Part shown: one piece after another, positions 8,710-16,798 of the stretch
Numbering within the stretch: position 1 is the stretch's first letter
How the letters are laid out: each line of letters opens with the position of its first letter
Origin: an uncultured Bacteroidales bacterium
Lineage (GTDB): Bacteria; Bacteroidota; Bacteroidia; Bacteroidales; Muribaculaceae
DNA: 32,324 nt
Reading direction: 5' to 3'
Assembly: GCA_900547755.1 (NCBI GenBank)
Contig: URIC01000023.1
Span: 1 to 32,324 of the forward strand
Notes under the pieces: generated by a model
The model's input: only the letters and a program-made list of their open reading frames with translations
The model's database searches: none
What the model was told of the DNA's origin: nothing
Program-made: the position numbers and the translations under genes

Positions 8710-9762
8710 TTACTTGATTTCGCGGAAGAGGAATATCTCGGTGGGGAAGTGGTCGGAATATCCGTTCATGAACACTCCGTCGGAGTAGGTGCGCAGCGGA
8801 TAGCCCTTGTAGCGTCCCTCCTGCTGACGCAGGAATTGCTCGTTGAAGACACGGGCACGCTGGAATTTGAGGGGGCACAGACCCTGGGCCGTCATGTTGT
8901 AGGAAACCATAATCTGGTCGAACAGACCCCAGCCGCCCCTGTAGATATAGGAGCCGATGCCGTCGTCAAAGAGCTTCCAGAAGGGGTTGAAGAACTCCCC
9001 GGGAGCCACATTCGCCTCCTGCTTCCTGGCTTTCATGACATCGGTCACGGAACGGTTGTTGGGGTAGTCGTTCAGGTCGCCCATCATTATCACGCCGATT
9101 CTGGGGTCTACATTGAGCAGGGAGTCGGCGATGGACTTGGTGAGCTGTGCGGCGGCTTCGCGCAGCCAGCTGCTTTGCTCGGTGCCTCCGCGTCGCGAGG
9201 GCCAGTGGTTGACTATGAAGGCCACGCGGTCCCCTCCCAGCAGACCTACCACACACATTTGGTCGCGGGTGCGGAAGTAGGGCAGCGAGTCAATCTTAAG
9301 GCGATGGTTGGTGACCATGAGCGGGCGGAACTCCTTGGGGTTGTAGAGCAGACCCACGTCTATGCCTCGGGCATCCGGAGAGTCGTGGTGTATCACCTTA
9401 TACCCACGGTCCTTTATCTGGGGGTCGTTCACGAGGTCGTTGAGGACGGTGATGTTTTCAACCTCGCTCACGCCGATGACGGCCGGGCCGTTGGGCGTGG
9501 TCTTGGTGTTCATGCGCGAGATGGCGTAGGCGATGTTGTGGATTTTCTTCCAATACTTGGCGCCGTCCCACTGACGATTCCCTTTCGGGGAGAACTCCAG
9601 GTCGTACTTGCCATTGTTGTTGATGGTATCGAAGAGGTTCTCGAGGTTGTAGAATGTGATGCCATACACCTTTCCCTTGCGCTGCTGTGCCGAGGCCGGC
9701 AGAGCCACACACAGGGTTAAAAGGATTGCCAAGATGGCACCGGACAGTTTTCTGTGAGTCAT
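8710..9762 (-). CDS. Exported endonuclease/exonuclease/phosphatase-family enzyme
   Basis: A 350-residue EEP-fold (DNase I-like) hydrolase with a Sec signal peptide (residues 1-25, ending PASA). The family motifs are present: FYNLENLFD (35-44), the metal-binding Glu in GVSEVEN (E100), NHWPSR (N185/H186), GDLNDYP (D229/N231), and the terminal SDH (D337/H338) that carries the catalytic His. The fold cleaves phosphodiester or phosphomonoester bonds. The set of motifs is that of the large secreted Bacteroidetes branch often labelled nuclease. It is the first gene of the three-gene unit with the TonB receptor and OB-fold lipoprotein, which suggests it breaks down a phosphate-ester polymer such as extracellular DNA outside the inner membrane. 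The exact substrate cannot be read from sequence. Confidence 0.93.
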   Translation of the reverse strand: MTHRKLSGAILAILLTLCVALPASAQQRKGKVYGITFYNLENLFDTINNNGKYDLEFSPKGNRQWDGAKYWKKIHNIAYAISRMNTKTTPNGPAVIGVSEVENITVLNDLVNDPQIKDRGYKVIHHDSPDARGIDVGLLYNPKEFRPLMVTNHRLKIDSLPYFRTRDQMCVVGLLGGDRVAFIVNHWPSRRGGTEQSSWLREAAAQLTKSIADSLLNVDPRIGVIMMGDLNDYPNNRSVTDVMKARKQEANVAPGEFFNPFWKLFDDGIGSYIYRGGWGLFDQIMVSYNMTAQGLCPLKFQRARVFNEQFLRQQEGRYKGYPLRTYSDGVFMNGYSDHFPTEIFLFREIK

Positions 9763-9912
9763 GCTATAAAAGTTGAGTTTGTATATTCAGGTATCGACAG
9801 GGCCGATATAATTGGCTCTCGGTGTGTATATATATCATACAATCAGAGTATTGAAAAGTTCGGCGACAATGCCGGGTATAAGGAGATATTTCCCGTAATC
9901 CGCTCTGAGGCA

Positions 9913-9948
9913 CAAAAATAGCAAAAAAAATGCAAATATCCGCTCCAA
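9913..9948 (-). promoter_or_regulatory. Possible promoter of the nuclease/TonB/lipoprotein operon
   Basis: On the minus strand a TATTTTTG box (complement of 9913-9920) matches TAnnTTTG and lies about 150 bases upstream of the 9762 start. The closest TTG (complement of 9946-9948) is 25 bases away, longer than usual, so the -33 element is doubtful. The leader would be long and AT-rich. Confidence 0.4.
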
Positions 9949-9977
9949 GTCGTATGAAATTTTCATCAAGAACCGCA

Positions 9978-10021
9978 GACAGGCAGCCGTTGCGCCTCAG
10001 TAGACGCAACGGCTGCCTGTC
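9978..10021 (-). terminator. Hairpin downstream of the DUF4249 gene, probable terminator
   Basis: A perfect 17-bp GC-rich stem (9978-9994 with 10005-10021) around a 10-base loop, about 90 bp past the end of the minus-strand sigma/FecR/TonB/DUF4249 operon. On the minus strand it is followed by TGCGGTTCTTG, only weakly T-rich, so intrinsic termination is likely but not certain. Confidence 0.6.
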
Positions 10022-10108
10022 GGACAAAACATCACTAAAGGAACTATGCAATAAGAGAAGGAGAGAGCCGTGAACAATACGGTTGCGATAAGAAATTGCC
10101 TTTTTATC

Positions 10109-11095
10109 TTATTTGTCGTTTAATGTCGTTTTCAGAAATTCCTTCAAATCTATCGTAAACTTGGATGATGATTGGGCTGCCACGACACCCGCTCCCGTGG
10201 AGACATTGCTGTAACCCCACTTTGATTCCGCAAGACCGATGTCGGAAAGGTCTCCGATGATGCCTTCATCGGCATACCATTTATATACGGCCCAGTTGTA
10301 ATAACTCCGCGATACTGTGGTAAGATAAAGATTCACCTCACATTCAAGCAGAGATTCGTCATAATCCTGCGATTTGACACGAAACGAGTTGTCAGAGAAG
10401 TCGAGGTGAAGCGTATATGTTTTTCCTGAGAACTGGCGGTCTGAGAAGAATACGAAATTCGTGTCCTCGTCATTCCCCATTACGGTCTCGAACACTCCGA
10501 TATGTTCTTTGAATATCGGCTCGGAGTTATACTCAAACTTCCCGACCGAGAATATTGGAGAATCATCAGGTGCGACCGGCGCTGACCAGTTGTATCCGAA
10601 ATGATAATAATCGTCTGTTCCTGCCGGGTCATCGATATCCATCTCGATATTCAGATTGAATGTAATGTCGGCAAGCATCTCATGGTGAAAGAAATCTTCG
10701 TCACATTTCCGGATATTAGTCACTACCGGTAAAAACTTGATTTTCCCAATCGGTGTGGCGTAAGGAACAATCACTTCAGCTGTCGCCGTCCCGTACGTCG
10801 GGCTGTCCGCGACAATGCGTATTTTATCTCCTTCTTTCGGCAGATAGTCTGAGCCGACAATCCTCTCGTTGACGAGAATGGTCACAACGGCATCTTTGAC
10901 ATCATGGTTCCTCTCTGATTTTTCATCATTGAACACCCATGTGTGCGTCACCTTAACCTCAATCGGTTCTCCGGCTGTTATCAAGGCGTTCAGACAAAGC
11001 ACCGGTTTGGTGTCAATCTCCGGGTTGAAGTCCTCGTAACAACCTGTCAGCAAAAAGACTGACAATATCGGTATTATGTATCTTAGAATTGCCAT
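10109..11095 (-). CDS. DUF4249 family surface lipoprotein
   Basis: A 328-residue lipoprotein with lipobox LTGC (Cys19). The N-terminal half matches the DUF4249 pattern: the block KPVLCLNALITAGEPIEVKVTHTW, then VKDAVVTILVN, then EVIVPYATPI. Such proteins typically sit beside an STN-type TonB receptor in Bacteroidetes and are assumed to be its surface partner. The ATG at 11095 overlaps the 3' end of the receptor gene by 13 bp, so the two are translationally linked. It is the last gene of the operon, followed by the 9978-10021 hairpin. Ligand unknown. Confidence 0.85.
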   Translation of the reverse strand: MAILRYIIPILSVFLLTGCYEDFNPEIDTKPVLCLNALITAGEPIEVKVTHTWVFNDEKSERNHDVKDAVVTILVNERIVGSDYLPKEGDKIRIVADSPTYGTATAEVIVPYATPIGKIKFLPVVTNIRKCDEDFFHHEMLADITFNLNIEMDIDDPAGTDDYYHFGYNWSAPVAPDDSPIFSVGKFEYNSEPIFKEHIGVFETVMGNDEDTNFVFFSDRQFSGKTYTLHLDFSDNSFRVKSQDYDESLLECEVNLYLTTVSRSYYNWAVYKWYADEGIIGDLSDIGLAESKWGYSNVSTGAGVVAAQSSSKFTIDLKEFLKTTLNDK

Positions 11096-13494
11096 GTGTA
11101 TGAAATTGAGGGGATTATCGGTAAAAGTTTCACTTTCTGGAACACGGGGCGGTCCTTATTGTCATACGTGCGCCGGATTGCCACGGTATTCATGTGGCAG
11201 TATGCGTTGAAAAGGCTGAATGTCCAGCAGCCACGTCTGTTGCGTACCGTGCAGGAAAGGTCAAGACGGTGATAGAACGGCAGCTGATAATTGTTTACCC
11301 CTGTCTTCAGCGGAGATTCGTCACCAGTGTAGGTGTCGCCGAAATCAGGCGACACCCATACCTGCGGCGACAAAGTGAACCGGTTGCCCGAATGTCCCGT
11401 CCAAGCGGCGTTGAGGCTTACCTTGTCACTGATGTTGCAGTTCAGCAGAATGTGGATTGTATGCCGGTTGTCGAAACGTGCCGGAAACTTAATACCACCG
11501 TTTTTGTCGGGGAACGTACGGTCCGACCATGCGAGTGAATAGGAAATATGCCCGGTGAGCTTCCCATGGAGTTTCTCGATTTTGAAATCAACGCCTTTGG
11601 CTGTCCCTTTGCCTGAACACAACTGGGCGTTCCACATCTCTGCAGGCGGTTGCAGATAATATTCATCCCGGTAATCCACAAGTTCACGCATGATTTTATA
11701 ATATCCTTCAGCCGATGCGGCGAACACTTTGCTATCCGACTGCCAGTAAGCGCCGATTGAAATCTTGCCGGCGTTCTGAGGTCTGAATTTACCTGTGACC
11801 GGCACCCATTGGTCGGTAGGCAACGACAGATAAGTCTCGGAAAGCTGGTGTACATATTGGTTTGTGCGTGCATAGGCGGCTTTGATTGCCCAGTTTTCGT
11901 AAGGCCGGTAGCTGAAGGATATCCTTGGGCCTAATCCGTAATCGGTCCTGTGACTTATGTTGAAAAGCGAGAGGTGCAGTCCTGCGTTCATTCTGAATCT
12001 CTCGCTTATCCTCCAGTCGTCCTCGATATAGATGTTGGCTTCATTGGCCGTATATGCCCATGTGTAATCCCGGGTCGATGTCTGTGTGGCGCCGACGGTA
12101 TATTTGCGGTCGGTTCTTGCCGGCAGGAATGAGTGTAGAATATAGTTTCCTCCGAAACGCACACGGTTTTCATCGTTTGCTCTCCAGTCGAAATCCGCAC
12201 GGAAAATCCAGTCGTCGATGTGGTTGTCGGTTTTGGTTATGGAATGTGACTCCGTGGTTCCTGCATCCGTAATCTCCTTTGACAGCCAGTCATGTTTCAT
12301 TCCTGAGAAATATCGGGTATAGGCGGCGGTGAACTCAGCGGACATCGATGGGGCGAGTCTGTAATCAAGACCTGTCTGCGCCACAAGGTTTCCCCAGTGG
12401 AAATCCGCCCTGTCATCGTCATACCATCCGGATTCAGGCACTTGCTTGTCTGAAGAGCCTGTCTTCAGTATGTCATTGCCGAAATAGACCGATGCAAATC
12501 CTGTCGCCCTATCTGAAAAGCGGTGAGTCACCTTGGCGTTGAAATCCATGAAGGCATAACGGAAACGAATCTTCTCTACGTCGTCTGAGGAATTGGCTAT
12601 TGCGAGCAAAGGGACCGACAGCACATCGAACCAGGACCGGCGCAATGCCACCGAATAGGTCGTCTTTTCCCCGATTGGACCGTCGATATTGAATGACCCC
12701 GAGGTCAGACCCAGTCTGAATGAGCCGTGGTGACCTTCACGGGAACCGTTCTTCGTGCGCACATCGAGATAAGAGGAAAGTCGCCCGTCATATTTAGCCG
12801 GGATAGAGGACTTGAAAAAGTCTATATATCTGATTGCCTCCGCGTTGAAAGCGGAGAACAACCCGGCGAAGTGATTCACCTGATATAACGGCACGTTGTC
12901 GAGCATATACAGGTTTTCGTCGACATTCCCTCCATGTACGTGCATACCCGCCATCCCTTCCTGACCTTCGGATATGCCCGGCTGCATCTGCAATGCCTTC
13001 ACCACATCGCTTTCTCCGAACAGCACGGGAGTGTTTATGATTTCCTGTGCGGTCAGTTTCTTGGCACCTATTTCCGCAGTCTCGACTGCCGGGGCTTCGA
13101 GGCGCGACGTCACGATGACTTCATCAAGCATTTTAGGGACAATGGCATCGTATTTCGGCATAGCCGGAGGTACGGCGGTGACAGAAGGTCTGTTTTTGGC
13201 TTTTTGGGGTTTGGGCTTTCTTTTAAGTATGATGTTTTTACCTTTGATTTCATACTTGATATCCGAATCCTTGAAAATAATGGAAAGCGTCTGCTTCAAA
13301 GGCTTATTCTTTACATTTACGGACACGCGCATATTTTTCAGTAATTCGGAAGAATACACGAAGTTCTTGCCGGTCTGCCGGACTATGCTTCTGAACACGG
13401 CTGAGGCGGGTTGGTCCACTGCCCTGATTGTGACATTCTGAGCCACGCACACGGTGCCGACGCACAGCATTATGGATAAGACAAGCTGTTTCAT
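11083..13494 (-). CDS. STN-domain TonB-dependent receptor (FecA-type transducer)
   Basis: An 803-residue receptor. After a signal peptide (about 1-19) there is an STN (secretin/TonB short N-terminal) domain at about 20-92, with VTIRAVDQPASAVFRSI and LLKNMRVSVNV. STN is the module that signals ligand occupancy to a FecR-type protein in the periplasm. A Pro/Lys-rich linker (about 93-115) and a plug at about 117-240 (MLDEVIVTSRLEAP, MHVHGGNVDENLYMLDNVPLY) follow, then a barrel ending in SISYTWQF. The start overlaps the stop of the mini-FecR gene in an ATGA (13491-13494). Sigma factor, FecR-like protein and receptor in one operon indicate cell-surface signalling that controls its own uptake genes. 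Substrate unknown. Confidence 0.93.
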   Translation of the reverse strand: MKQLVLSIMLCVGTVCVAQNVTIRAVDQPASAVFRSIVRQTGKNFVYSSELLKNMRVSVNVKNKPLKQTLSIIFKDSDIKYEIKGKNIILKRKPKPQKAKNRPSVTAVPPAMPKYDAIVPKMLDEVIVTSRLEAPAVETAEIGAKKLTAQEIINTPVLFGESDVVKALQMQPGISEGQEGMAGMHVHGGNVDENLYMLDNVPLYQVNHFAGLFSAFNAEAIRYIDFFKSSIPAKYDGRLSSYLDVRTKNGSREGHHGSFRLGLTSGSFNIDGPIGEKTTYSVALRRSWFDVLSVPLLAIANSSDDVEKIRFRYAFMDFNAKVTHRFSDRATGFASVYFGNDILKTGSSDKQVPESGWYDDDRADFHWGNLVAQTGLDYRLAPSMSAEFTAAYTRYFSGMKHDWLSKEITDAGTTESHSITKTDNHIDDWIFRADFDWRANDENRVRFGGNYILHSFLPARTDRKYTVGATQTSTRDYTWAYTANEANIYIEDDWRISERFRMNAGLHLSLFNISHRTDYGLGPRISFSYRPYENWAIKAAYARTNQYVHQLSETYLSLPTDQWVPVTGKFRPQNAGKISIGAYWQSDSKVFAASAEGYYKIMRELVDYRDEYYLQPPAEMWNAQLCSGKGTAKGVDFKIEKLHGKLTGHISYSLAWSDRTFPDKNGGIKFPARFDNRHTIHILLNCNISDKVSLNAAWTGHSGNRFTLSPQVWVSPDFGDTYTGDESPLKTGVNNYQLPFYHRLDLSCTVRNRRGCWTFSLFNAYCHMNTVAIRRTYDNKDRPVFQKVKLLPIIPSISYTWQF

Positions 13495-13958
13495 CTCTCC
13501 GCCACGGTCATTTGCGTTCCGAGAATATCGTTTATTACAGATATGAGGTCGGCCGGCGTACCTTCATAGTGGAGTGAAAGCACGTATTCTTCAGGCGATG
13601 CCGGAATACCGTTGACCTTGACGCCGTAAACCGATTCTATTTTCTCGACGACATCCGGTAAGTGCGCATTCTCGAAGTCTATGACTCTGACTTCCGCCAA
13701 TGGGGTTACGGCATCAGGTATGACCGGCTCAGACTGCTGTGCCGCATAATCCGCATTATAAACTCTATGTGTCTGATATTCCCTATATAATATCGTCGCT
13801 GCCGCAGACAGGACGACAGTGGCGGCCACAGCTGCGGCAACTCTATACCTCCTCCATTTGTAAGGCGGAGCTATTCCGAGCCTACGCCAGCCGGCATACG
13901 GCGAGAATTTCCCTTTTCTGTAGTGGCGTGCTATGAAATCAACTTCTCTGTCTTTCAT
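13491..13958 (-). CDS. Short FecR-like membrane protein with DUF4974-like periplasmic domain
   Basis: A 155-residue protein, about half the length of ordinary FecR proteins. Residues 1-40 are basic and cytosolic, 41-58 form one transmembrane segment (AAAVAATVVLSAAATIL), and 88-152 look like the FecR C-terminal DUF4974/STN-like domain (RVIDFENAHLPDVVEKIES, VYGVKV). The central FecR domain seems to be missing and the cytosolic anti-sigma part is minimal. In the classical model FecR holds the ECF sigma factor and contacts the receptor STN domain. The position between sigma factor and receptor, with ATGA overlap to the receptor, supports that role. It is not certain that so short an N-terminus can bind sigma. 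Confidence 0.75.
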   Translation of the reverse strand: MKDREVDFIARHYRKGKFSPYAGWRRLGIAPPYKWRRYRVAAAVAATVVLSAAATILYREYQTHRVYNADYAAQQSEPVIPDAVTPLAEVRVIDFENAHLPDVVEKIESVYGVKVNGIPASPEEYVLSLHYEGTPADLISVINDILGTQMTVAER

Positions 13959-13964
13959 GCTTTT

Positions 13965-14549
13965 TCAGAAATCTATGCCTAAACGGAATGTGAAATATGG
14001 ACGGATATGATTTCTGGTGCCTACGTATTGAATCTCATACGAATCCGGACCGGTCACAGTCCCTTCATAATGTTCGACTTTATATCCGGCAAGAGTAAGG
14101 CCTGCTCCGAGATTGACGCCCATCTTGCGCCCCCAGTTGAATCTGTAGCCTATGGCAGGCGAGATGTATATGCCGGTCCCTTCGGCGATATTGGCTCCGA
14201 GTCTCAAATCTCCAAATGGAGTGAATTTGCCGAATTTCAAGTCTATCCGCCCTTGAATAAAGACAGGAGCGACCCAGTTGTCAAGTTTCCCGCACCGCTC
14301 CATTCCGAGACCGGCTCCGATGAAAAACATCGGATTAATCTGATAGCCGTGCGAGGTTGAGAAACCGGTATAAAAAGAACCCTGACGCTCTATCCTGAGG
14401 TTTCCGTGTATGTCGAAAACTCCAAAATTGTCAGAACGGACGCTGCTGCTCCATTCAAAGAAACCTCGGTAACCGCGTTTGGGTTGACGGGCTACCGAAA
14501 CATTGGCAAAGGCCATAATAGCCAGTAAGATAAATATTGTCCTTTTCAT
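13965..14549 (-). CDS. Small outer-membrane beta-barrel protein
   Basis: About 194 residues beginning MKRTIFILLAIMAFANVSVA, a clean signal peptide. I chose the ATG at 14549 over an in-frame GTG at 14570. The mature part alternates aromatic/hydrophobic and polar residues in strands separated by Gly-rich turns (FFIGAGLGMERCGK, FGDLRLGANIAEGTGIYISPAIGYRF, GVNLGAGLTLAGYK) and ends in RPYFTFRLGIDF with a terminal Phe. This is the form of an 8-stranded OmpA/OmpW-like barrel. It lies 6 bp ahead of the mini-FecR gene inside the signalling operon, an unusual place for such a protein. It may be a regulated target or part of the sensing apparatus. No specific family recognised. Confidence 0.7.
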   Translation of the reverse strand: MKRTIFILLAIMAFANVSVARQPKRGYRGFFEWSSSVRSDNFGVFDIHGNLRIERQGSFYTGFSTSHGYQINPMFFIGAGLGMERCGKLDNWVAPVFIQGRIDLKFGKFTPFGDLRLGANIAEGTGIYISPAIGYRFNWGRKMGVNLGAGLTLAGYKVEHYEGTVTGPDSYEIQYVGTRNHIRPYFTFRLGIDF

Positions 14550-14628
14550 TATGATAAGTAATTTGTCCACTCTTATGACTCATCATGTCTGAAAAGGTCC
14601 TACGCTAAAATCAGGAATTTTAAAAAAA

Positions 14629-15129
14629 TTATAGAAACGGCAGAAAGAATGGTTTATGGCCGTCGGACAATGCTTCGCGCAGCCGGCTGAAAGCCTTTGT
14701 CATCTGGTTCTTTACGGTCTTTATGGAGATGCCCAGCTCTTCTGCGATTTCTTCGTTTGCGAGGCCGTCACGCTTGCTCATCAGAAATATCTCACGGCAT
14801 TTTTCCGGCAAGCCGTCTATGGCTTTCCATATTCTTGCATCCCTGAAAGATGTGTCAATAGCTTCTTCCCTCACTTCAGGTATATTGCTTTCGTCAAGCA
14901 TTTCCTGTCGGTCTCGGAGATACGAGAGACATATATTCCGGACCGTCCTGTACATGAATGGGGAAAAATTCTCAATCTCACCTCCGTTCTCGATATATAG
15001 CCAAGCCTTCGTAAAGGCATCCTGTACCAAATCCTCGGCTATATCCGCATCATCGACAATGCGAAGTGCGTACATGCCAAGCGGCAGGTACAGCTTTCGG
15101 AAGAAAATCTCAAATTCTTTGGATGTCAT
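14629..15129 (-). CDS. ECF RNA polymerase sigma factor (Bacteroides expansion type)
   Basis: A 166-residue sigma-70 family ECF factor. Region 2 is at about 10-75 (DIAEDLVQDAFTKAW, FMYRTVRNICLSYLRD). Region 4 is at about 105-155 (LPEKCREIFLMSK, then the helix-turn-helix NEEIAEELGISIKTVKNQM). It matches the large Bacteroidetes group paired with FecR-like anti-sigma factors and TonB receptors. It would direct RNA polymerase to promoters of the uptake operon, probably including its own. It is the first gene of the minus-strand operon, with 79 bp to the barrel gene, and a TAACTTTG box lies 36 bp upstream. Confidence 0.95.
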   Translation of the reverse strand: MTSKEFEIFFRKLYLPLGMYALRIVDDADIAEDLVQDAFTKAWLYIENGGEIENFSPFMYRTVRNICLSYLRDRQEMLDESNIPEVREEAIDTSFRDARIWKAIDGLPEKCREIFLMSKRDGLANEEIAEELGISIKTVKNQMTKAFSRLREALSDGHKPFFLPFL

Positions 15130-15164
15130 TGTCTGATTGTGGAATGGAAATGTCTTAGAGGCTG

Positions 15165-15172
15165 CAAAGTTA
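15165..15172 (-). promoter_or_regulatory. -7 box of the sigma-factor operon
   Basis: TAACTTTG on the minus strand (complement of CAAAGTTA at 15165-15172) fits TAnnTTTG and lies 36 bp upstream of the sigma-factor ATG. No clear TTG is seen at the matching -33 position, which could mean recognition by an alternative sigma factor or activator dependence. Confidence 0.5.
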
Positions 15173-15347
15173 CTTAAAATCGGGCATATCGGGGTAAAGA
15201 ATCCCGCCTCGAATGTCTCTCTCCTGTCTCCGCTCTCCGTAGACAGGGCTGTTTGCCGGCTCCGAGGTGTGTTATGGGGCCGGTATAATAAAGGGGCGGA
15301 GAGTACGTTTTATAAGTGGCAGGCTACGAGGCCTCCGTTTGTCTCCT

Positions 15348-16793
15348 ATGAAATATACATTTCTTACTCCTCCCACAGCTTCAGATACCTATCGTCCGGC
15401 AGAACGTTCTGCCGGATGTACCAGAGTGGTGTATCCCATACCCAATCTGTATGAGTTGACAGTCGCCGCCGTGCTGGAGCGGGAAGGTCACGACGTGCGT
15501 CTCAAGTCCTTTACCTTGCCCAGACCGCAGACTCCGGCGGACCTGGAGGCGTGGGTTGCCTCGGATGATTCAGACATATATTGCATCTGGGGAGTGAACC
15601 TATCCATGGCTGACGACATACCCGCCATCCAATCCATTCTGCGTCTGCGTCCCGGAGTGAAGTTCTTGCTCATGGGTCCGGCTCCTACTTTTTTCCACAA
15701 GCGTTTCCTGACGGATTCCCGTATTTTTGTGGTGAGGGGAGAGCCTGAAGCTACCGTCACCGAGTGGGCGCGCATGACTGCCCTCGGCAAGGAGGATTAC
15801 GGAGAGATAGCGGGTCTGTCCTGGTTCCGCGACGGAAAGGCGCACCATAACCCGAGTCGCGAGCCGAGCCGCAGTTTCGACGAGCTGCCTTTTCCGGCGC
15901 GCCATCTGTTGGGCGAGCTGGAGTTTCATAACCCAAAACTGAAGACCGGCCCGTACACCACTATTCTTACCTCTCGCAATTGTCCTTACCACTGCATTTA
16001 TTGTGTGCCCAGTTCTCTCACCTTTGCCCGCGAACTGGACTACCGCGCCAACCATGGCCGTAAGCCCCCCATATCCTATCGCAGCACTGAGAGCGTGGAC
16101 GCCGAGCTTAAGATGCTCCATGACGAGGGATACAGGGCCCTCTGCTTTGTGGATGACAATTTTATCTGGAACGAGGAGCGCACCCTCGCCCTCTGTGATT
16201 CCCTGCGCAAGTACGGGTTCAAGTGGGGGTGCCAGGCCAGGGTGGATGCCATTACCGAGCCTATAGCCAAGGCTTTGGGGAACAGCGGATGCACCTACAT
16301 AGACCTTGGCGTGGAGTCCTTTGACGACGAGATACTGAAGTATATCAAGAAAGGCTTCAAGTGCGAGGACATTTACCGCGCCATAGACCTGCTCCAGAAG
16401 TATGACGTGCCGGTGAAGCTGAACATACTTATCGGTACTTCCCCCCTGGAGACCCTGGACACTATCCGCTATACCGTGCGCAAGGCCAAGAAGATGCACG
16501 TAGACCAGGTGATGATTAACATCATATCGCCCTTCCCGGGTACCGAGCTGTATAATCTGGCTTTGAAGAACGGCTGGATTTTAGGGGGGGAGTACCGTCC
16601 CACCGATGTGCAGCGCGAGTCCATACTCAGTTATCCGAATCTTACGGCCCGGCAGATGGAGAAGGCCCTCTATAAGGCAAACCTCAGTTTCTTCACTTCC
16701 CCGAGGTTCATCTTCAGGCAGTTGAGGCGTTTCTCGTCTCCGAAGGAGTTTGTCGCCGCCTTCAAGGCTCTTAAGGTCAAATTGTTCGGCTGA
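15348..16793 (+). CDS. B12-binding-type radical SAM protein
   Basis: 481 residues from the ATG at 15348, which gives the family start MKYTFLTPP; the frame is open further upstream but that part shows no homology features. Residues 1-180 form a Rossmann-like cobalamin-binding-type domain without the DxHxxG motif, as in the BchE-like branch. Residues 205-420 are the radical SAM core with the [4Fe-4S] motif CPYHCIYC (C212, C216, C219) and the later block YIDLGVESFDDEILKYI. Such enzymes use SAM and often cobalamin for methylation or ring/carbon-skeleton chemistry. A family 2 glycosyltransferase starts 5 bp after it, so the pair may modify a lipid or surface glycan (inference). Substrate unknown. 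Confidence 0.88.
   Translation: MKYTFLTPPTASDTYRPAERSAGCTRVVYPIPNLYELTVAAVLEREGHDVRLKSFTLPRPQTPADLEAWVASDDSDIYCIWGVNLSMADDIPAIQSILRLRPGVKFLLMGPAPTFFHKRFLTDSRIFVVRGEPEATVTEWARMTALGKEDYGEIAGLSWFRDGKAHHNPSREPSRSFDELPFPARHLLGELEFHNPKLKTGPYTTILTSRNCPYHCIYCVPSSLTFARELDYRANHGRKPPISYRSTESVDAELKMLHDEGYRALCFVDDNFIWNEERTLALCDSLRKYGFKWGCQARVDAITEPIAKALGNSGCTYIDLGVESFDDEILKYIKKGFKCEDIYRAIDLLQKYDVPVKLNILIGTSPLETLDTIRYTVRKAKKMHVDQVMINIISPFPGTELYNLALKNGWILGGEYRPTDVQRESILSYPNLTARQMEKALYKANLSFFTSPRFIFRQLRRFSSPKEFVAAFKALKVKLFG
15395..15416. repeat. 22-bp perfect palindrome at the 5' end of the radical SAM gene
   Basis: A perfect 22-base palindrome with central AACGTT, starting 48 bp after the chosen ATG and coding for part of RPAERSAGC. 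It can form an 11-bp stem without a natural loop, or be a dyad protein-binding site. Confidence 0.8.
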
Positions 16794-16798
16794 TACGG

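Larger units (their letters stand above)
9763..10108. other. 346-bp intergenic region between two minus-strand operons
   Basis: It holds the putative promoter at 9913-9948, an AT-rich leader with TATATATATCATA-type sequence, and the 17-bp hairpin at 9978-10021. I see no credible coding region in it; the short minus-strand frame at 9764-10051 has no family features. Confidence 0.6.

Noticed and set aside
3659..9762. Classical polysaccharide utilisation locus
   Set aside because: No SusD homologue and no glycoside hydrolase or lyase; the lipoprotein is DUF5689/DUF6359 and the enzyme is of the EEP fold.
15600..16499. Minus-strand 299-codon frame opposite the radical SAM gene
   Set aside because: It overlaps the conserved catalytic core on the other strand and shows no family features.
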